Part shown: positions 16,659 to 25,818 of the stretch, piece after piece
Layout of the letters: each line of letters starts with the position of its first letter
Position numbering within the stretch: the first letter of the stretch is position 1
NCBI GenBank assembly: GCA_019694675.1
Contig: JAIBBK010000086.1
Coordinates: forward strand, 1 to 51,849
Reading direction: 5' to 3'
Origin: Ignavibacteria bacterium
Lineage (GTDB): Bacteria > Bacteroidota > Ignavibacteria > Tepidaquicellales > Tepidaquicellaceae
Length of the DNA: 51,849 nucleotides
Made by a program: the position numbers and the translations under genes
Notes under the pieces: model-generated
The model's input: only the letters and a program-made list of their open reading frames with translations
Told to the model about the DNA's origin: nothing
The model's database searches: none

Positions 16659-18107
16659 CTAAGGCGTGATCTTCTGAACAAAGCTGAATGCATTGTTCTC
16701 GATCAGAGAAAGATCCGCCGCATCCGTTATTCCGTCACCGTTCACATCGCTGGCTGTGTAGCCCGTTACAATATTGAATGCGTCATTATCGGCAATTGAC
16801 TGATCCTGTGCGTCAACAATCCCGTCAGTGTTCACGTCTCCTCCGAATATGCAGTACTTGGTTCCGGATAGTGTAAGGTTGTTGCCGAATGCACTGGAGA
16901 CTGACTGAGTGAAATCATATCCCGGACGCTTCAAACCGATCGGAGGAGCATTTCCGGCACTCCATGTTTCAATTGAATTCCTGTGAATTATCTGAAAGAA
17001 ATAACTGCCCCGGGGCAAGAGCATCTCAAGAGAGTACTCACCGTAACCCGATGCATCCGCATAATTCTTTGAGACAGAAAGGAACTGATAAGGCGGCGCT
17101 GTGCTTCGGGCAACCACGGTTACAGTATCTCGTATCATCTGCTGTGTGCCGGCATCATAGAATCCCTGCAGAAGAGTTCTTACGGAAAAATTCCTGTAAG
17201 CTGTGATGACAGTGGTATCATTGGCAGCTTCACTTCCGTAGAGGAACCTTCTTCCGTTTGAATCATTCTTCAGGAACAGATTGAAGAAGGCGGTGACATA
17301 TCTTCTTGTGAGCCTTTGCTGTTCGGCCCTTGTAATTGTTGCGGGATTGTCAACGAGATCGTCCAAACCCGGCAGAAGATGAAAGTAACTGTGATTACCG
17401 CCTTTGATGTTGACAGTCTGCTTAAATGGAAATGAATTATTGTAATGAGGCAATTGCTGAGTCCAGTATGACGCAATGCTGTCCCGCTGTCCGGAGAGAT
17501 AAAGTTGCGGAGACCTGATGCCGTTCGCCGCGCTTATTGAGGAAGGATTCGTGTTGGCCGCGGCAAGCGATGCAACTGCAGTAATGGATGAATCGAATGA
17601 ACCTGCAAGGACACTGCACCCTCCTCCCATTGAATGCCCGAAAACACCGCTTACGGATGTATCCACCACTCCGAAGAAGATATCTCCCGAAACGGAATTC
17701 CGCCTCTTCAGGTCCTTTATTATGAATACAAGGTCAAGCGCAAAATTCGTGTGGCTTGGAAAAAATCCCGTTTCAGTTGAAGGCGCGATCACAATATATC
17801 CCCAGCTGGCAAGATGCCTGTAAAGCGCAACGTATAGATTCGGATTCAGGGTGAATCCGTGCCCGAATGAAACTGCAGGATAACTCGCGCCCTGAAGCAC
17901 AGGCGCGTTTGCACCTTCTGATGTTGCAGGATAATAGAGGAGCGAAGAAATGTTTCTGTTGTTTCTTGAGGCATCTGTGAAAACGATCGTCCTGTTTCCG
18001 ACAAACGGTATGTACCCCGAATCAGAAGGAACCGGCTGAGCCTCAGACTGTGGCGCTGCAATCAGCATTAACAGCATAAAGAAGACAAGACAACAGTACT
18101 TACTCAT
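16659..18107 (-). CDS. secreted alpha/beta hydrolase with dockerin-like C-terminal module
   Basis: Start placed at 18107 (482 aa), since MSKYCCLVFFMLLMLIAAPQ is the signal peptide; the frame extends to 18173. The catalytic domain resembles dienelactone hydrolase, PAF-acetylhydrolase or chlorophyllase-like enzymes: oxyanion region FGHGFTLNPNLY, nucleophile elbow GHSMGGG, acid in LSGQRDS and a base in GGNHSYF. The C-terminal 174 aa (bases about 16662-17183) repeat the module of the SBBP protein at 5695: LQGFY, HRNSIETWSAG, then two Asp-rich loops (GDVNTDGIVDAQDQSIADND and DVNGDGITDAADLSLIENN). Likely an exported esterase or lipase; substrate unknown. Confidence 0.82.
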   Translation of the reverse strand: MSKYCCLVFFMLLMLIAAPQSEAQPVPSDSGYIPFVGNRTIVFTDASRNNRNISSLLYYPATSEGANAPVLQGASYPAVSFGHGFTLNPNLYVALYRHLASWGYIVIAPSTETGFFPSHTNFALDLVFIIKDLKRRNSVSGDIFFGVVDTSVSGVFGHSMGGGCSVLAGSFDSSITAVASLAAANTNPSSISAANGIRSPQLYLSGQRDSIASYWTQQLPHYNNSFPFKQTVNIKGGNHSYFHLLPGLDDLVDNPATITRAEQQRLTRRYVTAFFNLFLKNDSNGRRFLYGSEAANDTTVITAYRNFSVRTLLQGFYDAGTQQMIRDTVTVVARSTAPPYQFLSVSKNYADASGYGEYSLEMLLPRGSYFFQIIHRNSIETWSAGNAPPIGLKRPGYDFTQSVSSAFGNNLTLSGTKYCIFGGDVNTDGIVDAQDQSIADNDAFNIVTGYTASDVNGDGITDAADLSLIENNAFSFVQKITP

Positions 18108-18230
18108 GGATTGCCAAAAATGAATTTTCCGGTATGTGTGATTCCTGTGCACATTCAATTCTGCCCTGAACAACTTAAGATCCGCCGGAGGTTGATCATA
18201 AGCAATTCAGGCGAATGTTGATACTGAAGT

Positions 18231-19181
18231 TCACTTCAGTTTCTTCTTAACTTCCTTAAGCATGATCTTCGTCATCTTCGCAAGATCGTACTCGTGCTTC
18301 CATCCCCAGTCTTCTCTTGCAACGGAATCATCTATGCTCTTAGGCCACGAATCTGCGATTGCCTGCCTGAAGTCCGGCTTGTATGAGATCTGGAATTTTG
18401 GAATGCTCTTCCTTATCTCCTCCGCGATCATAGCCGGGTCGAAGCTGATGCCGGAGAGATTATAGCTTGAATGAACCGACAGCCTGCTTGCCGGCGCTTC
18501 CATAAGTTCTATCGTTGCCCTGATGGCGTCAGGCATGAACATCATTGGAAGTGCAGTATCGGGCTTAAGAAAACATTCGTACTTTCCAGATTCAATTGCA
18601 TCGTAAAATATCTCGACTGCATAATCAGTGGTTCCTCCGCCGGCCTCGGTCTTGTAACTGATGAGCCCCGGATACCTGATGCTTCTGATGTCAAGCCCGT
18701 ATCTGTTCACATAATACTCGCACCACCTCTCGCCCGCGAGTTTGCTTATGCCGTAAACCGTGTTGGGCTCCATGATGGTGAGCTGAGGCGTGTTCTCTTT
18801 CGGAGTTGTCTTTCCAAACACCGCTATCGAACTCGGCCAGAAGATCTTCCTTACTCCCACTTCCCTTGCAAGGTCAAGAATGTTCAGAAGGCTTCGCATG
18901 TTGATGTCCCATGCCTGCAACGGAAGCCTCTCCGCATTGCCGGAGAGCACTGCGGCAAGATGATATATCTGAGTGATCTTGTACCTGATGACGAAATGAA
19001 TCAGCCGCTTGTCATCCATTACATCGAGCAGCTGGAACGGTCCGGATTTCTTGATATCAGCCGGTGCGTCTTTGATGTCCGTCGCGTACACATTCGAATC
19101 CCCGTAGGTCTTTCTCAGAGCCATCACAAGTTCTGATCCTATTTGTCCCGCAGCTCCGATTACAAGTATTTTTTCAGTCAT
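18231..19181 (-). CDS. tdh: SDR-type L-threonine 3-dehydrogenase
   Basis: A 316-aa extended short-chain dehydrogenase. NAD binding is shown by GAAGQIG (9-15) and D35. The catalytic set is S117/S118, Y143 and K147 (YGISK). The segment YPGLISYKTEAGGGTTDYAVEIF is the signature of the short-chain (UDP-galactose-epimerase-like) threonine dehydrogenases that oxidise L-threonine to 2-amino-3-ketobutyrate, distinct from the zinc-dependent Tdh of E. coli. It lies 45 nt downstream of the AtuA-like gene on the same strand. Kbl, the usual next enzyme, is not in the window. Confidence 0.85.
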   Translation of the reverse strand: MTEKILVIGAAGQIGSELVMALRKTYGDSNVYATDIKDAPADIKKSGPFQLLDVMDDKRLIHFVIRYKITQIYHLAAVLSGNAERLPLQAWDINMRSLLNILDLAREVGVRKIFWPSSIAVFGKTTPKENTPQLTIMEPNTVYGISKLAGERWCEYYVNRYGLDIRSIRYPGLISYKTEAGGGTTDYAVEIFYDAIESGKYECFLKPDTALPMMFMPDAIRATIELMEAPASRLSVHSSYNLSGISFDPAMIAEEIRKSIPKFQISYKPDFRQAIADSWPKSIDDSVAREDWGWKHEYDLAKMTKIMLKEVKKKLK

Positions 19182-19226
19182 TGAATTTTCAGTTAAATGT
19201 CTGTTGATCAGATCAGTTTGAATGTA

Positions 19227-20591
19227 TCAGTTCAGTATTTCCACAACAGCTTCCGGCTTCACTTCCGTTTTCGGGATCAGCGCCGGCCAGTATGCGACAA
19301 CATCGGAAGGCTTGGGCCTTCCTCCGGCAAATCCTGTAACTCCCGGAGGTCCGGTCAGGATAAGAGGTGCGATCTCCATACCGAATCTCTCGATAGATTT
19401 CCTGTCGTGCGACCTTACCGCAACCCTTAGGACGACTTCGCTCGGTTCCCCGGGTACGTTTGCTAGCGGCCCGTGGCACGCGTTGTATCCCTGAAATTCA
19501 GATCTTATCTCATCAAACTTGAGTCCGAGGTCATCAAGCCTTGTCCTCAGAATTTTGTCCGCCGCCTCGGCTTTCTCAATAGCATCCGGCCAGGAGTAAG
19601 TGAGAGATCCCGCCGCGCTGTAACCGTCCGCATATGACATAGACACTTTGTAGAAAGGAGTTGCAGGCATTCCCTTCACTCCGTGAACTCTTACTCTGTT
19701 CTCACCTGCATCTTCAAGTCTGATCGAAGTGAAGTCGGCGATGCAGTCGGGAGTGATATAGTCCTTAGGATCTCCTATCTCATAAACAAGTTGTTCGCTT
19801 ACTGTCGCCACACTCACGCGTCCGCCGGTGTTCTCGTGCTTTGTTATTATCACTTCGCCGTTTGGGTAAGCTTCCGCAATCGGAAAACCGATCCGCGCCA
19901 GGTCGGGAATGCTTTTCCAGTCGCCGAGGAAGTTACCTCCGCTCGCCTGGCCTCCGCATTCCAGAATATGTCCGGCTACAGTGCCTGCGGCCATAAGGTC
20001 CCAGTTGTTCATATCCCATCCGAACTCATAGATCATGGGAGCAAGCGTGAGCCCTGTGTCAGTCACCCTGCCGGTGATGACGATATCTGCGCCCTGCTTC
20101 AGGCACTCAACAACCGCCGCGGCACCGAAATAGACATTTGCGCTCAGCACCTTGTCTTTGATGATTGTGACCGGTTCTCCGGTTTCCATATTGTTAAGCA
20201 TCACACCCGATGCCGCAAGTGAGTCGATCCTGTCAAGGATGTTGTCACCGAGCACAACACCTACCCTGATGCCGCTGATGCCGATCTTCTTTGCCACTGC
20301 GAATATTGCATCCCTGCATGCAAGTGGATTAACGCCTCCGCCGTTGGTGATCACTTTGATATTCTTCTCTGTGATGACGGGAAGCAACCGCTCCATGAGA
20401 GGAGGAATGTCACGTGCATATCCGAGCGAAGGATCTTTCAGCTTTTGCTTTTGCAGAATTGACATTGTCACTTCTGCAAGGTAATCCATCATAATGTAGT
20501 CGACCGGGCCGCCTGTGGCCTGCTTGTACGGCGCATCAACCAGGTCTCCCCAGAATCCCTGTCCGGAAGCAATTCTTATTTTTTCTTTCAT
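19227..20591 (-). CDS. AtuA-like (DUF1446) protein
   Basis: A 454-aa protein of the acyclic terpene utilisation AtuA family. Recognisable blocks are IASGQGFWGDLVDAP, DYIMMDYLAEVTMSILQ, ITNGGGVNPLACRD, the ITGRVTDTGL box, ECGGQASGGNF and the C-terminal GPPGVTGFAGGRP. In Pseudomonas AtuA works in citronellol/geraniol breakdown, but the family is broad and the biochemical step is unsettled. None of the other atu genes is present here, so a terpene role is doubtful. It is likely co-transcribed with the threonine dehydrogenase downstream (45 nt gap). Confidence 0.8.
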   Translation of the reverse strand: MKEKIRIASGQGFWGDLVDAPYKQATGGPVDYIMMDYLAEVTMSILQKQKLKDPSLGYARDIPPLMERLLPVITEKNIKVITNGGGVNPLACRDAIFAVAKKIGISGIRVGVVLGDNILDRIDSLAASGVMLNNMETGEPVTIIKDKVLSANVYFGAAAVVECLKQGADIVITGRVTDTGLTLAPMIYEFGWDMNNWDLMAAGTVAGHILECGGQASGGNFLGDWKSIPDLARIGFPIAEAYPNGEVIITKHENTGGRVSVATVSEQLVYEIGDPKDYITPDCIADFTSIRLEDAGENRVRVHGVKGMPATPFYKVSMSYADGYSAAGSLTYSWPDAIEKAEAADKILRTRLDDLGLKFDEIRSEFQGYNACHGPLANVPGEPSEVVLRVAVRSHDRKSIERFGMEIAPLILTGPPGVTGFAGGRPKPSDVVAYWPALIPKTEVKPEAVVEILN

Positions 20592-20647
20592 GTGATTATT
20601 GGTAAGTCAGTATTCCGGCGGCACGCGCCGTTGAACATCTCAAAAAA

Positions 20648-20669
20648 AAGCCCGCCTTGAAGCGGGCTT
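20648..20669 (-). terminator. intrinsic terminator of ald
   Basis: AAGCCCGC at 20648-20655 pairs with GCGGGCTT at 20662-20669 across a 6-nt loop. On the minus strand the stem runs straight into eight Ts (complement of the A-run at 20642-20649). It is 18 nt past the ald stop, and is the cleanest Rho-independent terminator in the window. Confidence 0.9.
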
Positions 20670-20687
20670 CATGCTGATCACTTCCGA

Positions 20688-21800
20688 TCAGAGCATTGTG
20701 TTAACATCGGTGAAGCGGAAATTGAATGCATCCGCAACCCCTTTGTAAACGATCTCTCCGTCAATCATGTTAAGTCCGAGCTTCAGCTCTTCGCTCTCAA
20801 CGCAGGCAGTATACCAGCCCTTGTTTGCCAGTTCAACTGCATAAGGCAGTGTTGCATTTGTAAGAGCAATAGTTGATGTGAATGGAACGGCTCCAGGCAT
20901 GTTGGCAACGCAGTAATGAACCACGCCGTCAACAACGTAAGTCGGATTCTCGTGTGTGGTTGGTTTGCATGTCTCAATGCATCCTCCCTGATCCACCGAA
21001 ACGTCAACTATGACCGAGCCCCTTTTCATAAGCTTCAGCATAGACTTTGTGATCAGCTTCGGAGCCTTTGCTCCCGCAATGAGAACCGCGCCTATCACAA
21101 GATCGGCCGAGGCGATCGCAGACCTGATGTTGTATGGATTGCTCATCATCGTTGTCACATTCTTCGGCATCACATCATCAAGGTATCTGAGTCTGTATAA
21201 ATTGTTATCCATGATCGTAACCTGTGCTCCGAAACCTGCCGCGATCTTGGCCGCGTTTGTGCCAACGATGCCGCCTCCGATAACGACAACATTTGCAGGC
21301 GCTGTGCCGGGAACTCCGCCGAGCAGGACTCCCCTTCCCCCCATTGTCCTTTCAAGATATTTCGCGCCTTCCTGAGGGGCCATTCTGCCTGCAACTTCGC
21401 TCATCGGAATAAGAAGCGGCAGTGATCCGTCTTCCTTCTGAACTGTTTCGTAAGCAACAGCAATGCACTTCGACTTCATCATTGCCTGCGTGAGTTCCTT
21501 TGAGGAAGCGAAGTGGAAGTATGTGAACACAACCTGTCCTTCCCTGATAAGATTATACTCCGGCTTGATGGGCTCCTTCACTTTCATTATCATGTCTGCC
21601 GTGTCAAATACCTGCTTTGGAGTCTTCAGAATTGTTGCGCCTACCTTCTTGTAGTCCGCATCCGTGAATCCGCTTCCCATTCCTGCATTGGTCTCTACAA
21701 ATATCTTGTGTCCGTGCCTTCTCAACACCTCTGCGCCTATTGGAGTCAAAGCTACTCTGTTCTCATTGGTTTTTATTTCTTTAGGTACACCGATCTTCAT
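20688..21800 (-). CDS. ald: alanine dehydrogenase
   Basis: Converts L-alanine to pyruvate and ammonia with NAD. The start MKIGVPKEIKTNENRVALTP at 21800 gives 370 aa, the classical length; the frame continues upstream with an ATG at 21851 (MAQKSIFEYSKQ...), and longer N-termini occur in some Bacteroidota Ald, so that start is possible. Catalytic and substrate residues lie in ENRVALTP, VKEP, TYFHFA and the NAD-binding glycine motif VVIGGGIVGTNAA. The C-terminal part has DVSVDQGGCIET and NMPGAVPFTST, both family signatures. It ends in a strong terminator at 20648-20669. Confidence 0.95.
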   Translation of the reverse strand: MKIGVPKEIKTNENRVALTPIGAEVLRRHGHKIFVETNAGMGSGFTDADYKKVGATILKTPKQVFDTADMIMKVKEPIKPEYNLIREGQVVFTYFHFASSKELTQAMMKSKCIAVAYETVQKEDGSLPLLIPMSEVAGRMAPQEGAKYLERTMGGRGVLLGGVPGTAPANVVVIGGGIVGTNAAKIAAGFGAQVTIMDNNLYRLRYLDDVMPKNVTTMMSNPYNIRSAIASADLVIGAVLIAGAKAPKLITKSMLKLMKRGSVIVDVSVDQGGCIETCKPTTHENPTYVVDGVVHYCVANMPGAVPFTSTIALTNATLPYAVELANKGWYTACVESEELKLGLNMIDGEIVYKGVADAFNFRFTDVNTML

Positions 21801-21947
21801 GAGTGTGGGTTTAGTTTGTTTGGAATATTCAAAAATAGACTTTTGGGCCATGTTATTCAATTCAGTTGAGGCGGTACATGGCACATTGCGGCTTGCTTCT
21901 CAGTAAAATTTCTGTGACCTGCAGGCCGGTATCGTCGTGGCAGTTGC

Positions 21948-22703
21948 TCAGTAGTCCTTCAGAAGTATGAATTTCACTATGAGGAATGCCGCAGACTGCG
22001 TAATAGCAATTGATATGAGAAATATGCCGATGAATTTGAAGATGACCGGCGCCCACCCTTCCCTGTAGAATTGCCTGTAAGCAATCACAAAGTACACAAC
22101 CCAGAAGAGGTAGTAGATTCCGACTCCCGCATACCAGATATCCCGTGAGAAGTACAGAAAAGGTGTAAGGAGTATGAACACAAGAGTTCTCTGAGCCGAT
22201 ATGAATGTAATGAATACAAGGTTTTCGGCAAAGTTGTATCCGGACTTTTTGAAGAAAAGCCATGAAAACAGCGCAACCACAGGCACACTGAAGAAGAGCA
22301 CAATATTGAAGTACTTGTAGAAGAAAATGTTCATTCCCGCCCTGTATCTTATCTGCGGGTCGGCATTCTGAAGAAGTGCCGGGTCAAGCTTCGGGCCAAG
22401 GATGTTGTAATTGAGCGTGATAAAAGTGCCGATGGCCACCATAAGGATCAGGTACTGAAGGGGGCTGAAATACTTCGCCCTCTTACCGGAAATGTATTCA
22501 CGCGCTACTTCACCGGGCCGTTTGAACAGCTCGATAGCGAGATAGAAGATCCCTTTGTCTACATGCGTGAATGTGTGTATGAACTTGTGGAAATATTCAC
22601 TGATAGTAAGTCTGTGCGTAACAGCTTTCTGCCCGCACATATTGCAGTACTTTCCTTCAAATGTATTTCCGCAGTTCAGGCACTCCATCCTCTGAATTGT
22701 CAT
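21948..22703 (-). CDS. DUF3667-family zinc-ribbon membrane protein
   Basis: A 251-aa protein. The N-terminus CLNCGNTFEGKYCNMCGQ is a zinc ribbon, followed by a conserved HRLTISEYFHKFIHTFTHVDKG block and about five hydrophobic helices. This arrangement is that of DUF3667, common in Bacteroidota and without known function. The ribbon should face the cytoplasm. It sits upstream of ald on the same strand, with 147 nt to the preferred ald start. Confidence 0.82.
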   Translation of the reverse strand: MTIQRMECLNCGNTFEGKYCNMCGQKAVTHRLTISEYFHKFIHTFTHVDKGIFYLAIELFKRPGEVAREYISGKRAKYFSPLQYLILMVAIGTFITLNYNILGPKLDPALLQNADPQIRYRAGMNIFFYKYFNIVLFFSVPVVALFSWLFFKKSGYNFAENLVFITFISAQRTLVFILLTPFLYFSRDIWYAGVGIYYLFWVVYFVIAYRQFYREGWAPVIFKFIGIFLISIAITQSAAFLIVKFILLKDY

Positions 22704-22892
22704 GATCTTTTTGCCCGGATTCCGGCAACAGGGGGCAAGTTAACAAAGCGGTGTCAACTAAGCCATGCAACAATGAGTCATTTCATTACGGTGCCGGAAA
22801 GCGTCAACCCGGGGCAGCAGGCTGCAGCCGGGAATTATAACAGGTGCTGAATGAAAGCACTCAATTAGTTATCTTTATAAAATCTAATTTAT

Positions 22893-23660
22893 TTGAACAG
22901 AGAGATTCCCGTAAAAGAGTTCTCAGAGTTTGTTGATATAGTAAGACAGCTCAGGAACGAATGCCCGTGGGACAGGATCCAGACGCATCTTTCACTCAGG
23001 CGATGCCTTCTTGAGGAGACATACGAGGTGCTGGAGGCGATTGATACAGGCAACATGGATCATTTGAAAAAGGAGCTCGGCGATCTTCTTCTGCAGGTTG
23101 TATTTCATGCAAACATTGCCGAAGAGGAGAACACATTCACGCTGAAAGAGGTGATAGACGGCGAATCTAAAAAGCTCATAGACAGGCATCCTCATGTGTT
23201 CGGAGATGTAACCGTTTCCGGTGAAGAGGAAGTTAAAAGAAATTGGGAGAAGCTCAAGAAGAAGGAAGGAAGAAAATCGGCAATTGAAGGTGTCCCCGAT
23301 CAGCTGCCGGCGCTTCTGAAAGCATACAGGATACAGGAGAAAGCTTCCAAAGTCGGCTTTGACTGGAACGACAGCGAGCCCGCATTTGAAAAGATACTGG
23401 AAGAGATACACGAACTGAAGGCCAATGTGGACAATGGAAAGGAGATAGGCGCAGTTGAGGATGAAATGGGTGACCTGATCTTTTCGATAGTAAATTACTC
23501 AAGGTTTCTCAAGGTCAATCCCGAAGATGCACTGAGAAGGACCATAGACAAATTCAGAAAGAGATTTGAGAAGATCGAAAAGTATGCGGAGGAGAACGGC
23601 AGACAGCTCGAGGACATGAGCCTTGAAGAAATGGATGAGATCTGGAATTTATCAAAGTGA
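22893..23660 (+). CDS. mazG: MazG nucleoside triphosphate pyrophosphohydrolase
   Basis: A 255-aa two-domain MazG that hydrolyses (d)NTPs to monophosphates and PPi. The first all-alpha domain has the Mg-binding set E41, E42, E45 with E61 and D64 (ELGDLLLQ). The linker EGRKSAIEGVPDQLPALLKAYRIQEKA and the second domain motif EDEMGDLIFSIVN follow. The start is TTG at 22893; it directly precedes the conserved region and no ATG fits. It heads a plus-strand run with a NUDIX hydrolase (87 nt downstream), together suggesting a nucleotide-pool cleaning pair. Confidence 0.92.
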   Translation: MNREIPVKEFSEFVDIVRQLRNECPWDRIQTHLSLRRCLLEETYEVLEAIDTGNMDHLKKELGDLLLQVVFHANIAEEENTFTLKEVIDGESKKLIDRHPHVFGDVTVSGEEEVKRNWEKLKKKEGRKSAIEGVPDQLPALLKAYRIQEKASKVGFDWNDSEPAFEKILEEIHELKANVDNGKEIGAVEDEMGDLIFSIVNYSRFLKVNPEDALRRTIDKFRKRFEKIEKYAEENGRQLEDMSLEEMDEIWNLSK

Positions 23661-23747
23661 CATTGCGTTCTGCAGATTGCATTTCCGCAGATATGATTTT
23701 CCGGCCATCCGTGAACTTGAGCGAACCATTAAACAGAATGAAGAAAA

Positions 23748-24215
23748 GTGCATCTGAAGCATAAGAAGAGTTTTGAAAAAGATCATGCGATCGGAGTGAT
23801 TGTCTACCACGACTTCCACGGTTTATTCAAATATCTGATACTGAAGCACAGGAAAGGCCATTGGTCATTTGCCAAGGGGCACCGTGACCCGGGCGAGACG
23901 GAGCTTATGACCGCAGTACGCGAACTCCATGAGGAGGCAGGTATTGATGATGTTGAGTTTCTGAAGGAGGAAGTTATGCTGAAGGAAAAATATCAGTTCA
24001 TTAACGGGAAAGGTGTTCACATAAAAAAGGATGTGTGGTATTTCATCGCCCGTTCAAATACCGAGGACATCGTGGTTGACAATAAGGAGATCACGGCATA
24101 CAAATGGTGCACGCTTTTCGAATCAGAACGAAAGCTGACATTCAAACAGTCATACAAGATCCTGAGGGAAGCTGATGCCCTCATAAGGAGACATAATTTA
24201 AAGTCGGTAACATAG
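23748..24215 (+). CDS. NUDIX hydrolase (Ap4A/NTP pyrophosphatase-like)
   Basis: A 155-aa protein. The Nudix box G44-HRDPG-E50-x7-RELHEEAG65 is complete, including R58, E59, E62 and E63. The residues just before it (KGHWSFAKGH) match the diadenosine-tetraphosphate hydrolase branch. The start is GTG at 23748; an ATG 10 nt upstream is out of frame and runs into a stop. The stop lies 3 nt before the dacB start, so the two are probably translated together. Confidence 0.85.
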   Translation: MHLKHKKSFEKDHAIGVIVYHDFHGLFKYLILKHRKGHWSFAKGHRDPGETELMTAVRELHEEAGIDDVEFLKEEVMLKEKYQFINGKGVHIKKDVWYFIARSNTEDIVVDNKEITAYKWCTLFESERKLTFKQSYKILREADALIRRHNLKSVT

Positions 24216-24218
24216 GTC

Positions 24219-25448
24219 ATGAAACATTCAACATTTTCATTTACGGCATTCCTGATCTCGCTCTGCATGCTGATCACAGTTCAGACGCATGCAAAAGACA
24301 AGGTCGAAGAGCTCGGGCATGCTATCGATTCAATCGTATCAACAACAAACTGCAAAGTGTCAGTTCAGGTGGCAACTGCTGACAAATACGATCTGCTCTA
24401 CACGCATAATGCTCAGGCGGAGATGATTCCCGCGTCCATCACAAAGCTGATAACGGCGGCTGTTGCAATTGACGTGCTTGGAATCAATTATGATTTCAAG
24501 ACAATTGTTTACAGCGACGATTCCAACATTAAGGACGGCATCGTGAACGGCAACCTTTATCTCAAGGGCTTCGGCGATCCGGACCTCAACTCCTCGGATA
24601 TTTCATACTTGGCCAGGGAGATTGCCGGGAAGGGAATAAAGGAGGTGACAGGCAACATTGTATATGACGAATCATTTCTTGATGACAAACATTACGGCCT
24701 TGCCGATTATTACTCGGGTGATACACAGCGCGGATACTGGCCTTATGTGAGCGCCATCAATCTCAACAAGAACCCTGGACAGTATGACCCGGCTTCTTCT
24801 GCAGGGGAACTGCTGATGTCTGAACTGGTTTCCAACGGAGTCACTCTGACCGGGATTGTTATCGCGGGAGAAACTCCGGCGGCCGCAAATCAGGTGGCGG
24901 AAGTGTCACATTCGCTTTACGATGTAATAAGCAGAATGAACAAGGAGAGTGACAATCATTCTGCCATCACCGTTTTCAAGGTGGTGGGAGCCGAGTACAA
25001 GAACAATCCTCCGGGTTCGCTTGAGAAGGGTGAGCAGGCCGTCATTGATTTTCTCACTGAGATCGGCAACCCGAGAGGCAGTTTCGATATCGTAGAAGGA
25101 TCAGGGCTTTCTCGCTTCAACAAAGTCAATTCGGACCTTTACATTCGTCTGCTGAAATACATGTATGATGACATAAAGACCTTTGATTATTTCTACGCAT
25201 CGCTTTCAATTGCCGGAACCGACGGCACCCTAAGGAACAGAATGAAGGGAACGGAAGCCGAGAAGAATGTTCATGCAAAGACCGGAACCCTGAATTCAGT
25301 CAGCACGCTTGCAGGCTACGCCGTTTCGAGGGACATGGAGCTGATACTGTTCTACATTGCAATGAACGGATTCGGCGGCGGACACAATGAGGCCCGTTAC
25401 AGGCAGGACCTGATCTGCGAACAACTCTGTATGTTCACCCGAAAATGA
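24219..25448 (+). CDS. dacB: D-alanyl-D-alanine carboxypeptidase/endopeptidase (PBP4, S13)
   Basis: A 409-aa penicillin-binding protein that trims or opens peptidoglycan cross-links in the periplasm. A signal peptide covers about 1-25. The active-site triad of motifs is present: S73-x-x-K76 (PASITK), S244-D-N246 and K354-T-G356. The long insert between the first two motifs is typical of the S13/PBP4 family. The end overlaps the ClpS-like gene by ATGA. Confidence 0.9.
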   Translation: MKHSTFSFTAFLISLCMLITVQTHAKDKVEELGHAIDSIVSTTNCKVSVQVATADKYDLLYTHNAQAEMIPASITKLITAAVAIDVLGINYDFKTIVYSDDSNIKDGIVNGNLYLKGFGDPDLNSSDISYLAREIAGKGIKEVTGNIVYDESFLDDKHYGLADYYSGDTQRGYWPYVSAINLNKNPGQYDPASSAGELLMSELVSNGVTLTGIVIAGETPAAANQVAEVSHSLYDVISRMNKESDNHSAITVFKVVGAEYKNNPPGSLEKGEQAVIDFLTEIGNPRGSFDIVEGSGLSRFNKVNSDLYIRLLKYMYDDIKTFDYFYASLSIAGTDGTLRNRMKGTEAEKNVHAKTGTLNSVSTLAGYAVSRDMELILFYIAMNGFGGGHNEARYRQDLICEQLCMFTRK

Positions 25449-25720
25449 TCTCCATGAGCACAAAGGAAAAACTATTTGAAGATTTTGGCGGAACAGTTGA
25501 AGAGATGAGAAAGCTCATACTATTCAACTCTTCTCACACATGGGACGAAGTGATCGAACAACTCATGAAGGCAACGGGTTACGATCCGGTTCACTGCGAA
25601 CAGATAGCCATGATCGCGCACACTAAAGGCAAGGCCGTCGTGAAGTCGGGTGATGTTGATGAACTGTCGCACATAAATTTCATTTTGAAAGAGATCAACC
25701 TCGTAACAACGATTGAGTGA
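25445..25720 (+). CDS. clpS: ClpS-like Clp protease adaptor
   Basis: A 91-aa protein with the ClpS core: KLILFNSSHTWDEVIEQLMKATGYD, then HCEQIAMIAHTKGKAVVKSGD. ClpS delivers N-degron substrates to ClpAP. The position usually NDD in the substrate-binding loop is N28-S29-S30 here, so both acidic residues thought to bind the N-terminal amine are replaced; H59 is kept. Substrate choice may therefore differ. The ATG at 25445 overlaps the dacB stop; a second ATG at 25454 is also possible. ClpA or ClpC is not in the window. Confidence 0.8.
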   Translation: MISMSTKEKLFEDFGGTVEEMRKLILFNSSHTWDEVIEQLMKATGYDPVHCEQIAMIAHTKGKAVVKSGDVDELSHINFILKEINLVTTIE

Positions 25721-25818
25721 CACCGCTTTTCAAAAGGCAACCCGCAAATCCAGATGGCAATGCATCCTGTCGTCAATTCTTTGTTCGCTGTTCCTCTTCA
25801 CAAAAATCTTCCGGATAA

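Noticed and set aside
18471..19136. 221-aa plus-strand frame opposite the threonine dehydrogenase
   Set aside because: It is antisense to a fully conserved enzyme and has no recognisable domain.
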